DNA of 64,000 bases from Sipunculus nudus (Eukaryota > Annelida > Sipuncula > Golfingiida > Sipunculidae): assembly GCA_026874595.1 (NCBI GenBank), contig CM049310.1, positions 17,892,058 to 17,956,057 of the forward strand, written 5' to 3'. The stretch's first letter is position 1. Each line of letters begins with the position of its first letter. The position numbers were made by a program, and so were the translations under genes. Below the pieces are notes generated by a model, which worked only from the letters and a program-made list of their open reading frames with translations, ran no database searches and was not told the origin of the DNA. Below are positions 21,901 through 36,365 of the stretch, one piece after another.

Positions 21901-24900
21901 CATTTAAGACGTTGGTATGGGCAAGTTATAGCTTCTTGTGAAGATTTGAGTGATAGCCACTTTGTAACCGAAGAACCGGTAAACTATTTAAACACTTATT
22001 TTAATCATTTAATTTTAATTACCTTGTCCTGGATGACAGGTGGGAAGGCAAATCCCTTGACACTGCGACCAACGCGCACCCTGGTGGAGACCACATACTT
22101 GCCGTCGATGTCAAGGTCGCCAAAGTCAAGGTTATCCATGTTGCCAAAAGTTGGTGCAGGATGGGAAATTTCCTTGACATATCCGGGTACCTTATGGTAA
22201 TCCCTGATGACGGGGTCGAGGGCATTACGGAACACATCGTAAGCCTCGGGGTCAGAAGCATAGATACCAACACCGCTGTCCAGGTTGGCAACACCTGCAA
22301 AAGATAAAGGTTACAAGGCTATAGTAAATAATATTAAGATTAAGAAATTATGAATATTCAAGATTGTTTTATTCTCATCACAATTATAATAGTGTTCATT
22401 ACACTAAAGGTGACCGTGGTGCATTACCCATTACAACAATTCTAAGGTAATAAAACGCGTCAAAACAGTTATGAGGTACAGACAATAGCAACAAATTCTG
22501 TATGAATAAGGTCTTCTAAATCAAGGGTGTTTTCTTTTTTTTAAGAGATGAATCGTTAGGTTTAAAACATGTAATGAAGTGACGCGAAAGATAACTTTTT
22601 TTATATAAAATATCAAATCTATCAAGGGGACGCTTAAACCTTAGCCGGACCTTAAACAAGAACCATCAACAATCAACCATTTCACGAAATTATTTGAACC
22701 TTTGGTTTTCAAAATCTTACAGGTGCATGGAAAATATATGCTTTAGCTGGTTTTATAAGATTTTTATTGTAAATTCACTTATTAAAAATATTTTAATATT
22801 TAATGTATTAATGTTAATTGCTTCATTAAGGTGAATCCTAAAATTATCGTTTTTGTGGAAATGGGGGTACTATTGCGTCATTTACTTTCTAATATACTTG
22901 TGAAAGTGTGAATCCGGTGACTGTAAAATAAAACATCTGAATAAAATGGTTGGGTTTGTTCTTTCCGATGATTTCGTGTAAGTTCTAGGCTGCAATTTCG
23001 GCCATTTAATGAAATGATAGGAGGTTTTTTTTTTTATATTTCTTGGATATTTGGATTCTTTTGGATAAAATGTGAACATTTTAGGCTTTTAATGAAATAT
23101 CATGTTCGCTTTTAATCAAAATAAGCACTATAACCATTTTAAATATAATAAATGAAATTTCTTTGCAATCTAAAAGTGTGGCATTTCAAATTGTGGGTGT
23201 CATTAACATCATCTGGCTTCTAATGCGATATGTGTATTAAAATGTGTATATGCTTCTCCTTTCATCCGCAGTGGTATCACGTTTACGGATAACATTTTGA
23301 TGTAATGACCACAGGGCCACCGGCTTACAGAGAGATAAATTTGAATTATTCATGATTAGACTGACATGTAACGACAATCACGCCTTCAATCCCATTAGAA
23401 CAAGGGAAGCAGGGACACTTGCAACAATTTACACAGACTGTGCCGTTCCCGTTGTCACGGAAACGTCTTTTAAATCATTAGATGGACCAGACTCGATGGT
23501 ATGTTCTGGACTGTTCTAAGCATTTCACCCTCTTTTCAATATTCCTATATGAACTAATTTGTTAATAAGATAAAAATATACACGTTCCGATATTTATTTT
23601 CAGATTTTGCCAATTTTATGTTTTTATTACTGATATTCTATAGCATATATATTCTCTGATTCTACAAAGGGAAAGGAGCTCCTACCGATCAGTGTATAAC
23701 AAGAAGACGTAAAGAATATACGTATTTCCTTGTTTTTCATGTACATACCATAACAAAAGTAAGGATAATTTAATACACTTTAGTGGAATGGTATATACAG
23801 TATAATAAATCAAATCAAGGGGAGTGAAGCTCCCAGGCGTCAGTGTAGAAACAAAGAATTCCCTGTTAAATATTGTTGCTAATTAATTTAGGGCAGAAAT
23901 TTTCAAATCATAAATGGCATGCAGTAATCATGACTTGATCATAATTTTAACACAATCCGGGGTTTATTTAACAGTACAGTTGACCCCTATTTGTTTAGTT
24001 TTAAATGGAAATTTGCAGTGGTAAGTCTGGATTCATGCAGTTCTAAAATTGAAAGATTTTCTCCGACCGAAAAACAACTTTTATATCAAGGTTATGCACA
24101 AAATAAATGGCCCCTGTAGTAATTATGTGATTATTTTATATTAATGTAATAATTAATATATATGTTGTCACAATTTCATTAATAATCATATTTAAACTAT
24201 ATTATAACTCGACATCAACCAATAATGGTTCAGTCTAACATTAACAGTCCTCTTTCTCTGGTCAGTGATCCTGGTTTCTTTCTTTTCATCTGCTTTATAG
24301 ATTGGCCCTGTTGCCCCCATTTTATGCTGCAGGGGAAAGCTTGATTACAAGGTTGTGCAGTTCTAAAATGTCCTTCAAAACTAATTCCTTGATTATTCAG
24401 AAAAGAAACCACCTGATAAAGCAGTATGAACATATATTTATGTTCAGCACAGAACTTTGCAAATGGCATGCTATGATCGTTAGTTTAATTTCTTAGCTTG
24501 CATTTCTTGAGGCAGATCAAAGGGTAAACCCTTGAGGCGACCAGTGCAACGTGAGGCGATGTACTATATTTAGTTAAGTTTTAGTAAAGGGAGAACGGGC
24601 ACCTAAGTGACCGGAACCAATGCTGGACTGGCTGCCAAGAATACAGGACTTTGCTCAACAGCTGGGGGAGCTGCCCTACAGGGCTGGCACGAGAACCTGC
24701 TGCTATAACACACTTCAGGTAAAGGGGGTAAACGATATTTTATGTCTGCTGTTCTAGGAACTCGCAACGCTCGAGTCAGGTTACAGCTGCAATGGTACAC
24801 TGAACCCAACGAAAGCCGTATCTCTATACATAGCCAAGGGCCTTCGCCCAAGTGCTCAGGTATATCTATAGGCCAGCTTCATCCTCCCGTGCTGCAGCTC

Positions 24901-27900
24901 CCTTCTGTATATTTGCTATCTATACGCCAGCATTGCCAGAATCTCATGGGGCTGGTGTCAACCAGAATTAAAAATACACAGCGCCCAGTATTAAGTATGG
25001 ACCAGTCTTCGCGGATGAATACCGAGTGAAAATGCACTTTTAAAGTTTGTTTTTTCTGAGAAGGCATTCAAATGCAAAAAAAAACTTTCCATTGGTCCAG
25101 TCTCGATAAAAATCTAACGCAATACGTGAGAAACTTGCAATAGCTTTGCCTTATATGGGATTCTTAGGCAAACCTACAAACTAAAATAAAATGTACCTAA
25201 CATTAACCGGATTAAATAGTCCATGAATAATAATTTTAAAACGTGATAATTCACAACTGACTAACAGTCACTGTTTAACAAGTTAAGGTACATCCATTAG
25301 GCAGTGTCAAAATTCATCGTTTGGGCTTTGTTAAAAGAGCATTCTTGTGGCACGTGATCATTACAACGAATCTGCTATCGATTACAAAAATGACGTAAGT
25401 CTGACGTAGTGCAAATATGCTTGAAAAAGCAACCAAAAAATGGAGGGAGAAAAACGTTTTGAATGACGTCACCAGAGTGCCCGGTGTATTGACGAGGTCG
25501 CGATGGCGCCTTTAGGGTGCTCCTGATAGGGTTTGTGGCGCCAGTTAGATCAATATATAGGCCTCTGAGGATCAGATCTGGCGGGGCCAGAGAGTGGGCA
25601 ATGTTAATTGAGAGAGATAGTGCGATAATTTGGAAATATATGGATAGGCCTGTATATTATTCCCCATATAATGGCAGAGAGCAATACTGGTAGAGCACTG
25701 CTTCCATCGATCTAGATTATGTTCCGGAGACGTTACCATAGTATACATTGATAGTCTTTATGTAGAAACCTAGAATATATGAGTGTATTTTTTTTTAATT
25801 GTTGGAACAGTTCTCGTCAATTCTACCGGCATCATCAGTAATCAAAGCGAGTTCCTACTAAATCATCTCGTGAGTGCAGTATATCTACCTATTTTACTAA
25901 ACAAGGGAAGCAACATTTATATCTGTTGAATTCATAACGGCAGAACGGAAGTTAATTTACTTTCTGCATTGGTATAATTACCAAACCAGATGAATTACCT
26001 GAAGATTTCGCAGCTTTTATTTATTTTCCTGCACCGAACTACAACAGCACTTAATGACTGTAATATAGTTCGGTATAATAAAAGTGATTCCTCTTTCTTA
26101 ATGCTCAGTCAACCGAAACCTGTACAGAATAAAATATATCATAAACAGTTAGGAGCCGTTTCGGTAGGGCCACATGTGACAGGAACCACATAATACAAAC
26201 TTTAAGTGTCAATGCTCTCTTGTGCCGTGAGCGGTGCATGACCTTGGGACACCTCGCTCAAGGTGAATTGTACTTAAGTGAGGTAGGACGGGTTGTTAAT
26301 CGACAATGAAGGCAAGCTCGGGTAACTGCATACCAGCATCAACCTACAGCTGGAAAGGGTAAAGCGGCACAGCCCAGTAAGCAAACCTGCTAGGGGCAAA
26401 GACTATTTTTTATGGTAGACTCGCTGCTATTTGATGCAGGATTTGCCAGGTTACCTGTGTACCTAATGAACGGTGGTGTGAGCATTGAGGGCCGCGAGTG
26501 ATGTACAAACAAATCTGCTTTTTCATCGCAGCCCAGTGGTTTCTAACAATAACCTATGCTGGCTCGGTTCGAGAGATTTGTGTTGCATCTTATGTTACAG
26601 TAGGTACTCGAATATCTGACAATCTCTTAGGGCAAATGATAAAGCATGGTGTAGGGAAAGTTTTGAAATATCTTCAAATACCATCCAACCCCCAAAGCAC
26701 TACGGTATTTTACGATTTGCATAAATGCAATTTCAAGTAATGTATATATGCTGTAACATCTAGATTATGCTTATTATGATTATTGTAATTATAAGTATTA
26801 TTTTTATTATTATTAATTTTATTATAGTTATTATTATTAGAGTTATTATTATGATTATTATTAATGTTTAATATTTTGTTGATGTATCAAGTTAAATACT
26901 GTTGAACAGTAAAAAATGTGTTAACATCCACCCGTGGGGTGTCCTACGGCGAATATCGTTAAATAGCCTAACAGTGAGTACACAAGCATATAAGGTGACG
27001 TTAACAGTGACACAAGCTCAAGTGACTCCAGGTTTATTGTTTATAAAGTGCTTAGCACTCAAGGAACCGAAGACATTTGAATCGGTCTTTTTTTAACATT
27101 TGGGTATAATCACAAAATCATGCCCTTTGAACCCAATAGTTTGACTTTTTAGCTACCACAGGCATCATTTGAATGACAGGCGCGGTTCCATTTTAGGTTA
27201 AGTGAACGGCTGGCTGAGTGTCTGTGTGATTATCACTAAACAAATGCAGCAATGCTGACAAAAAATTATAGAGGCGGTTGAATTATTCATGATGCCACTG
27301 GCAAGGTGAAAAAATGGAGATCTGTTTAAACATGGAACATAAACACTTGAAGTTAACAATGTTTAGGTGAGAATTAATCTCAATCAGAGGTAGCGGCATA
27401 TACAATTAATACGTATAATACTAGTACTGCTACTTCCACTACTACTACTACTTATAATAATAATGATAAAACAAAAAAAAATAATAATAACAATAATAAT
27501 AACTAGACATTTCTTGGCACTGCAGGTGCCAGAGTATCCCCAGACATAGTACCGCCACCCCCCCCCCCCCCCTTTAAGAATAGGCTCCCTATTTAGCAGC
27601 ATATACTGACACTTGGCAAGAAATTATTGTTTCTTCCATCTATCAATCCACAATCTTTTTGAAGATGATGGTCCTGTGACCTTGACCTTTGACCTCATGA
27701 CCCCAAAATCAATTGGGGTCTTGCTTTTTCAATGGGACATATATAAGTCAAGTTTTAAATCTATACATCAATAAAGCAGGAATTATCATCCAGAAACGAA
27801 TTTTTTTACAGATGGCTCCTGTGGCCTTGACCTTTGACCTTGTGACCCCAAAATTGATATTGATCATCCACTTTTATATATAAATCAATAGAGGTCTAGA

Positions 27901-30268
27901 TTTATTGATGGTCCATATATAAGTCAAGTTTGAAATCCATATATTAATCCAAACTTGAATTATCATCTCGGGAACTAATTTTTGGACAGATGGCTCCTGT
28001 GACCTTCACCTTTGACCTTGCGACCTCACAATTGACAGGCGTCTTCCTCTATTGGCAGGGGAACTGTATGTGCAAGATGAAATGTCTGAGATGAAATTTT
28101 TGGATGGAAATGCATCCACAATCTTTTTAAAGATGTGTCCTGTGACCTTGACTTTTGACATCATGACCCTAAAATCAATTCGGGTCTTGCCTTTCCAATG
28201 GGACATATACAAGTCAAGTTTGAAATCTATACATCAATAAAAGCACGAATTATCATCCAGAAACTAATTTTTGGACAGCTGGCTCCTGTGACCTTCACCT
28301 TTGACCTCAAAATTGATAGGGTTCTTCCTCTCTTGGCAGGTGAACTATATGTGCAAGATGAAAGATCTAAGATGTAATGTTTGGCTGAAAATGCAACCAC
28401 AGCTTTTTAACGATGTGTCCTGTGACCTAGACCTTTGACCTCATGACCCTAAAATCAATTCAGGTCTTGCTTTTTCCAATGGGACATAAACAAGTCAAGT
28501 TTGAAATCCATACATCAATAAAAGCAGTAATTATCATCCAGAAACTAATTTTGGACAGATGGGTCCTGTGACCTTCACCTTTGACCTTGTGACCTCAAAA
28601 TTGATAGGGGTCTTCCTCTATTGGCAGATGAACTATATATGCAAGATGAAAGGTCTGAGATGAAATGTTTGGCTGAAAATGCATCCACAGCTTTTTAAAG
28701 ATGTGTCCTGTCACCTTGACCTTTGACTTCATGACCCCAAAATCAATTGAAGTCTTGTTTTTCAATGGGACATATATAAATCAAGTTTGAAAACAATACA
28801 TCAATAAAAGCAGGAATTCTCATCCAGAAATTAATTTTTTGACAGATAGCTCTTATGGCCTTGACCTTTGACCTTGTGGCCCCAAAATTAATATGGATCA
28901 TCCACTATTGGCAAGTGAGCTATATATTCAAGATGGAAGACCTGGGATGAAAGTTTGGCTTAAATGCATCCACAGTATCTTTTAAGATGCGAGTCCAGTG
29001 ACCTTGACCTTTGACCTCATGACCCTAGAACCTATAGGGTTCTTACTTTAGTGGTGGGCCATACATAAGTCACGTTTGAAATCCATATGGCTATCAACAC
29101 GTGAGATAGTATAAGAGGTGTGAGATTTTCACCAAATATAGACACGATAAAGGTCAAGGCCACTCTCGTGGTAAAGGACATGACCATAATGTAAATAGAC
29201 CTCATCCCATAACCTATCTCTCTACATGAGCATAATATGAAAGAAATCTGTCCATTAGTTTTTTACTTATAATGCTTACAGTACTGTCAAGTGGCAATTT
29301 TGGGGTATTAAAAGGCGTAAAAACAAGAAAAGGATAATAAGTGGCGCCACCAGTTTCCGGTATATCACAAGGCTATCCAAGATCTTCGGTCTCCTTGATT
29401 TTTGTACCAGTCCATGCAAGCTTACTTGAGGTATTTAAGAATTTATGTTATTTCCAGCAAAAATTTGACCTATTCAAGGTCAAGGTCACTCTCCTAGCAT
29501 AGGTCATGACCCCATTTTAAATAGGCTTCGTCCCCTTACCTATATCTATACAAATGTAAAGTTTGTAAAAGATCAGTGAAATATTTTTTGAGTTATCCCG
29601 CTCACAATGTTTTTCTGCGGCGGCGGCGGCGGGACCCTCGTGAAACCATAGTATCCCGACTTTGTCTGGGGATACAATTATAAAATAATTACTACTATTA
29701 CTATAATTGCTGCTACTGCTACAACATCTCCCAATAATAATAATCAGTGATATAATTTTCTTACAGCAATGCTTTCGTTATTACTGTAGTAGTTGTCAGT
29801 GTAAATATTACAGTCTGTAACCCGTGTTCACAACCCAGCCCAATCCTCCAGTAACAGATGTACGCATGCGCAGGAAAGAGTGAGAATGATTTGGCGCTCT
29901 CTTGGTTTTACGTGTTGATAACATTATTATCTGGTGGTTGTGAAAGTAAATGGCAGCAGTTATCATTCCTTAGGTCACGTGCTGACGTCATCGGCTGGGT
30001 AACGTGACAAGGTTCCACCCTGCGTTTAGCTACATTGACGTAATTGAAGCACTGCGTTCCTCCGTGAATCTTAGTGAAATCTGCTCCATTGTACAAAGCT
30101 CAGATTGGTTTTATAAATTATGTTGTGTTTATCCAAGTATTAGAAGTTAAAATTAAATAAAACTATAATTAACAATATAATTAAATTATCTCATTGTTAA
30201 CGTGATTTTGCTAATATCTGAAGCTCTATGTGTAATACATGAATCCATACACACACACATGTGTATAT

Positions 30269-30327
<59 letters not shown>

Positions 30328-30480
30328 GGAAAAGAAAAGGTTATACTTTATCCTCAGTGCCTTTAATTCACAATGGAGTGGCATCTTTCTTGTTGTCATG
30401 GCATGCATGATCACTGACCGATACGCACGACCATTTTACATTGTTATTTATATATAAAAATATGAAACTTACGTGGCCAG

Positions 30481-30533
<53 letters not shown>

Positions 30534-30877
30534 CCTGGACACGTAAGTATCATGTATTCTCAAAGAGCAGCATGAAATCTGTAAAGGTCATTGAGGAAAT
30601 AAATGCGACCAGCAGGCCATGTATCATGAGGCGTGTTTTATCCAGACAGAGAATTCATATACAGACCGATATTACGTACTATTGATTGTGGTTCAGTTTC
30701 CAGCGCAGCAGTCGGCGATAAGACCCGAACGCCGGATCCAATTTACCTTCAATTTTCATAATACAATGAATATCTTGCTCCAATTCCCATTTTATAATAT
30801 GTGCCATGTAGCTTTGTGTTAAAATGTATGAATTTCTAATATATGTTTGAAAAAATTGAAATATGATACATATAATT

Positions 30878-30953
<76 letters not shown>

Positions 30954-33109
30954 AAGATTCCTTGGTGAATATACATGCTGTTGATACATTGTTCATAAGA
31001 ATAACTGCATATTTATTCTTATATTTTTCCTGTATTTTTTTTCCACAGGGCTTGACTTACATTTAATCAAAACTAGTTTTGCTCAGTCTGATATCACCTT
31101 CAGACATTTGTTTAATACCTACACAAACAGAAGCTATATGTTATACATACAGTATGCATATATATATTATACAAAAATGAATGTTTTCTTACTTTCACAA
31201 AGGTAATCTTTATGGGCTTACTTGTCAGAGACATTATTTGGAGAGTTCACGATTTTATACCACAATTCAAGATTATTCTCCCTGTTGCCATGGAAACTGT
31301 TCACCGCATTTTTCCGTACTTAAGGCTGTCCCTATACAGATAGATATACTAAGTATGTGCGCCCGGTCAGTAGGTCACTTGTTGGAAAGTAAATACACCA
31401 TGCAGATAAGATAAGATTGGTCCACCTGATTTATTCAGAGGACAAATATTTACCGTCCGATGTGGTACTGACACCCCAGTTTATATATTGCCCAAAGTTG
31501 GCCTAATATTATATCCAATGCAATATGAATAATAGAAGCGATCTCGAATTCAACGTCTTTTTTTAAATTATGAGTAATCCAATCGTTGCACTCCAGCAAG
31601 GGATGGTCTATTTAAAAGCCCTTGGAAATCGGGGATACTTTTAATATCGGACCACCTAGCCCCAACTGCAAATATTAAATTGTTTGCTGAAAAGGGTACT
31701 CTGCCCAGCGCCATGGCAACCAAAGGGCAACTGAGTACATCTGACATCCCCAGCTGTCTGCTACACGTGTTAAAAAAACTCCACTTGTTCCCGCAATCTA
31801 GGTCACCTGACATGGACAATTGCCCTACATTCAGACTGTTTTTGGAGATAGAGCAATTCCCATTGAATAATCAATAGAATACGCCGAGGGTTAACCTCGA
31901 TCCTGACCATGCTCATGCATGTGAACCAAGGCAGTGGGGCTGGGGAAACTTTTTTTAGTCCGGTGTGTAGTTGTGCTTTAATGCAAAAAATTAATCTTTC
32001 TATACCGAAGGGACATTTTCCTGTTTTAGTTTGAAGTACCCTTTGAACCCAATATCAAATTGCTACATTGGTTGCTTGCAAAAATTTAAAAGAATTTTGG
32101 GGTTACTTGTGCAATGTAAATTAAATGGCTTTAATTAAATTTATACAAACTGACAACATATTACCTTAGTGTCCGAAGACGACACGTACACGCGTACCCC
32201 ATTTTATCTCTAACGTTATAAGATATTGTAAATATATTGTATTTAAATCTTCTACCATGCATGTTTATGTAATGTAGCTTGATGTTTTATGGTGCTGATG
32301 TATAGGTGATCTTGGCAGTCGAGAGGAGGATACCATTATTAAACAAATAATTAATATTGCTGAGGCTGCGCTCATGGCTGAATCTTATTTTCACAGTAAT
32401 GAAACAACAAATATTCATATTAATTATAGGTCTTTATTAGATATTTTTTCAAACTAAGCCATTACCAAGTTACTTTAACTTCAAAGACAAGATTGCCTTA
32501 TTTGCTCAAATGACATTGACGGTGATATTGTAAAGGTCACCCCGTATTTCCATTGACAGAGTGACGCATTCTAAAACAAACTGAATGACACTATCTTCCG
32601 ACCTTGAGTATAAAAAAGCCGTCTGTGGGTGCTATGTAAATGAAGTGCCTAAACAGGTTGCCACGGGTGATTCGATACACAGTTTTCCGACCTTACATAA
32701 TGGCAGTGAAGGAGCGTTCATTATAGCACGATTGCAAGAGAAAAATATGAAAAGACTTATACTAAATCAATATGCGGAGCTTTTTATGTGTGGAAGCTAT
32801 TGAGACTCTCAGGTCATCCCTAACGTTCAAGATTGTTTCTACATTGAATTATCTGCATTATTTGTGAGCACTGAATGCCCAATGTTTAAATAAACCAACC
32901 GGGCCTCGAGCTAGTAATTTGGACCAAATAGGTCAAACTGATCATGACAGTCACTTATTCTGGACTGGTCCAAAGGTGAAGTAATATGATATTTAAAGTC
33001 TTGTAGTTTGGGTGACTATATACAAACTCGGGTAGCACCTTTTTAGTCCATAAATCTACTGAAATGACTGACATGTTAAAACACTGCAGAACTTTTACAC
33101 ACACACACA

Positions 33110-33141
<32 letters not shown>

Positions 33142-34380
33142 CGCATATATATATATATTGTCTATTTATTCTCTAATGCACATTTAATATCTAATTTTAT
33201 TCTTATATTATATTCGAATGAATCTGTTTATACTGTTTAATGCATCATTTATTTTCTATGTTTTATACACGTATAAATGTGAAATTCCACTCTAATGTCC
33301 TATCATAATCATGTATCTATTTTTCTCTAATCTTCTTCATTGACAATATGTGTTGAATTGTGCACTTAATATGAAGTGTTATTGTATATTATTCTGGTAT
33401 TATATATAATTTCCTTTTAGTGTACAATCATGTATATATAAATTTACTATATGTAATATTTTAAGACAAAAGTTCTGTATTGTAATCGTATATCTATTCT
33501 GGTATCATATACGTAAAATGTGTATTTATTCTACACATACAAGTTTCATGAACTTATTCATATGTACAACAGATGTGCCCGTGACCCGCCGAGGTAAAGT
33601 GTACTTATAAGTAATCTTACTGGCTATAACTCTGAACACGTGGGCAACCGCTGCAAAGGTAATCAAGATAGGCTGTAAATACTGGACGGCAAACCTTGAT
33701 AAAGCCAAATTGAGTCGTGTTTCTGGTTAAGGTAAAATCACGAACTGGTTTGGTTAGTACCATATGTATAAACGGTTTGACGCCCAATAACTTGTCCCAA
33801 GGTCGCGCACGTAGTCACCAAAGTCTACACCACCTTATCATATGTATGCATATATAAAAGCAATGTCCAATTTTCATAAATAACCATAAAGATTGCTGAG
33901 GTTATAAACACACTAAATCGCACCATGTATCCTCTATTAGACCTTTTTTTATAGCTGAACTTTCAGTATTTCATATCACATGGAGGAGCCCAACTACATT
34001 AAAGAACATTTAGAGTGTAAAGTTTAAATATACGTTATCATAACATTGAACTGTATCTCAAAATAGTTTTGCGGTCTGTTTGCATGTGATAACTTTGAAC
34101 TATGACGTAATCCGTCTTTTATATATCATTGATGTATGACTTTGTTCCTTGTCCTCCGTTTCATGGTCATGCATTGCATTTACTGTTTCTTATTCAGTTA
34201 GGGTTAGGGCTGGGGACTTATTCTTTCAATGTATTAATGCAAATTTTGGGTCTAATCTGCAGTAAAATATTTTATACTGTTTTTGTTGATCGACAGTTAA
34301 AATACAGTGATTATATATTATATGATTAAGTAAATACTCTTCCTTACAATAATAGTTCTCACATTGTTTTAAACAAGCAC

Positions 34381-34422
<42 letters not shown>

Positions 34423-36322
34423 AACAGACAGACAGACAGAGACAGAAACAGACAGACCGATAAAGAAAGAAAGAGAGAGAAGGTCAGAGTTGCCGATTGG
34501 GTTGTCACTCTTGAGCATACAAAAAAGCCGACCTTAGAGGCAAAGACCTTTGAAAGGGCTTCAGCACCAAGAATACTCCGAACTGGACTTGAACCGAAAA
34601 ATCTTAGTGTAAAATGTATGATGCCCCTACCAGTCGAAGAACAAGCTCTGTCATATCTTGACTATCTATAGGAAGGTTCATTGTTGCAAAGATGATGCAC
34701 TCCATAGCTGCCTTTGATGGAGGAAATCGAAAAGAGTGTTTTATCAGAATTTTCTCTGTGCTGGCTCTGTGCGACTACAGCAGTCCCCTAAAAACAACCA
34801 ACAGACTCTGTGGCTGTGTATCTGGAAACGGGTACAGCTGCACTCGTTGCTGGGAGACAGGGGGCTAGAGGGGAGTGTTGAGAGGATGTTAGTGCAGCAT
34901 TGATAGTTCATATTTACGATTTGCACCGAGATCACACATCATGCAATAATGTCCCCCGTGTCTGACGTCTGGCCTAGCTAGGCCTGGTTTTAGGATGACC
35001 CCATGTTCCGGCCTGGGTGTGTCACCCACATTCTATACTAAAAATATCAAGATACACTCCTCTATATCACAAAAACTTCATTCAGATCATATCAAATCAA
35101 AAATATTCTTGATTACTTGTTATATTTTATATTTCGTGCAAGTATATAACCATGTTATTTTTCATTATGAATTACAATTGTTTGTATTGTATTGACACTA
35201 TTGTGCTATTAAAGTATGTAGTGAACTCAGTGGTCGATATATTGCACGTTTAGCAAGGTAAATCTGTCAGCGCACTATTAATGTATAGGAACATCTTTTG
35301 AGATGGGAGACCCCCGAGGTCACGCGACCGAACGTGACTCCATGGTATACGTGCCACCTTGCACAGCTGACTGACAGCATCAAGTACCCGGCCAAAGCGT
35401 GTGACTGTCTGTCAAAATAACGTTGAGGGCGGGGCGAAATAATATATACATATGTCATCGATATCCGGGACAAATATGGCTGCCATCCACCTCGAATACA
35501 TATTATAGCGCCTACAGATGAAATACTATCCATAAAAATTATCTTGTGTTCCTTTTTTCACACGTTTCAAAGCAGAGAAAAACGATTATTTCAACAATTA
35601 TTCATTCCTGTTTCACTGGTTTCTTGCCGGCCATGAAAAAACCATTATATGTAAATATTGCCATATGGCCTGAGCATGCCGATGTGTATTTCATGTTGAT
35701 TTCCATACCGAATGTTGGAATCAATACCGGGCTGTAAAATGGCGCTGTGAAATATATTATAGGGTGTGGCATGCAAGGTGGGACACTAAACGTATTTGTG
35801 AAAGAAATATTCCCTACTTGTATTCCTTTTTATTTTTTATTCTTGCACCAGTGTTGCCCGTGTGTTCTTATATAAAGTAAAATTAGGGCTTTTGAATTCT
35901 ACTTATTATTATCGTTAGATAATAGCAGGCAGGGCACGACCCGGACGTTTATGTTTTGTACGTTTTTGGTTAAGCCATGAAAATTGGTTTTGGCTTTTTG
36001 TGGAATACGTGACTCGTGACTGGACTATGGCTTCGTGTCAAGTTCCTTTCCGAATACCAAGAATGGCAGTTTCCTGTTTTATAGTTAAGATGTTGGCTCA
36101 GAATAATTTATGTGTAAAGAAATATTCAGGCATTCAAGGAGTGCTGCGTACCAACATAGTTACAAGTTGCCGACACTCCCTTGCATTCTTACATACAGTT
36201 ATAATGAAAATTTCATTGATTTGTACTGCATAGTGGTAATCCGTTCCAAACATTTCAGGATTCTTAACAGTTAATCATGGTATATAAGGGCTACTTTGCT
36301 CTCTCTAACGCAACAGGGGTTG

Positions 36323-36365
<43 letters not shown>

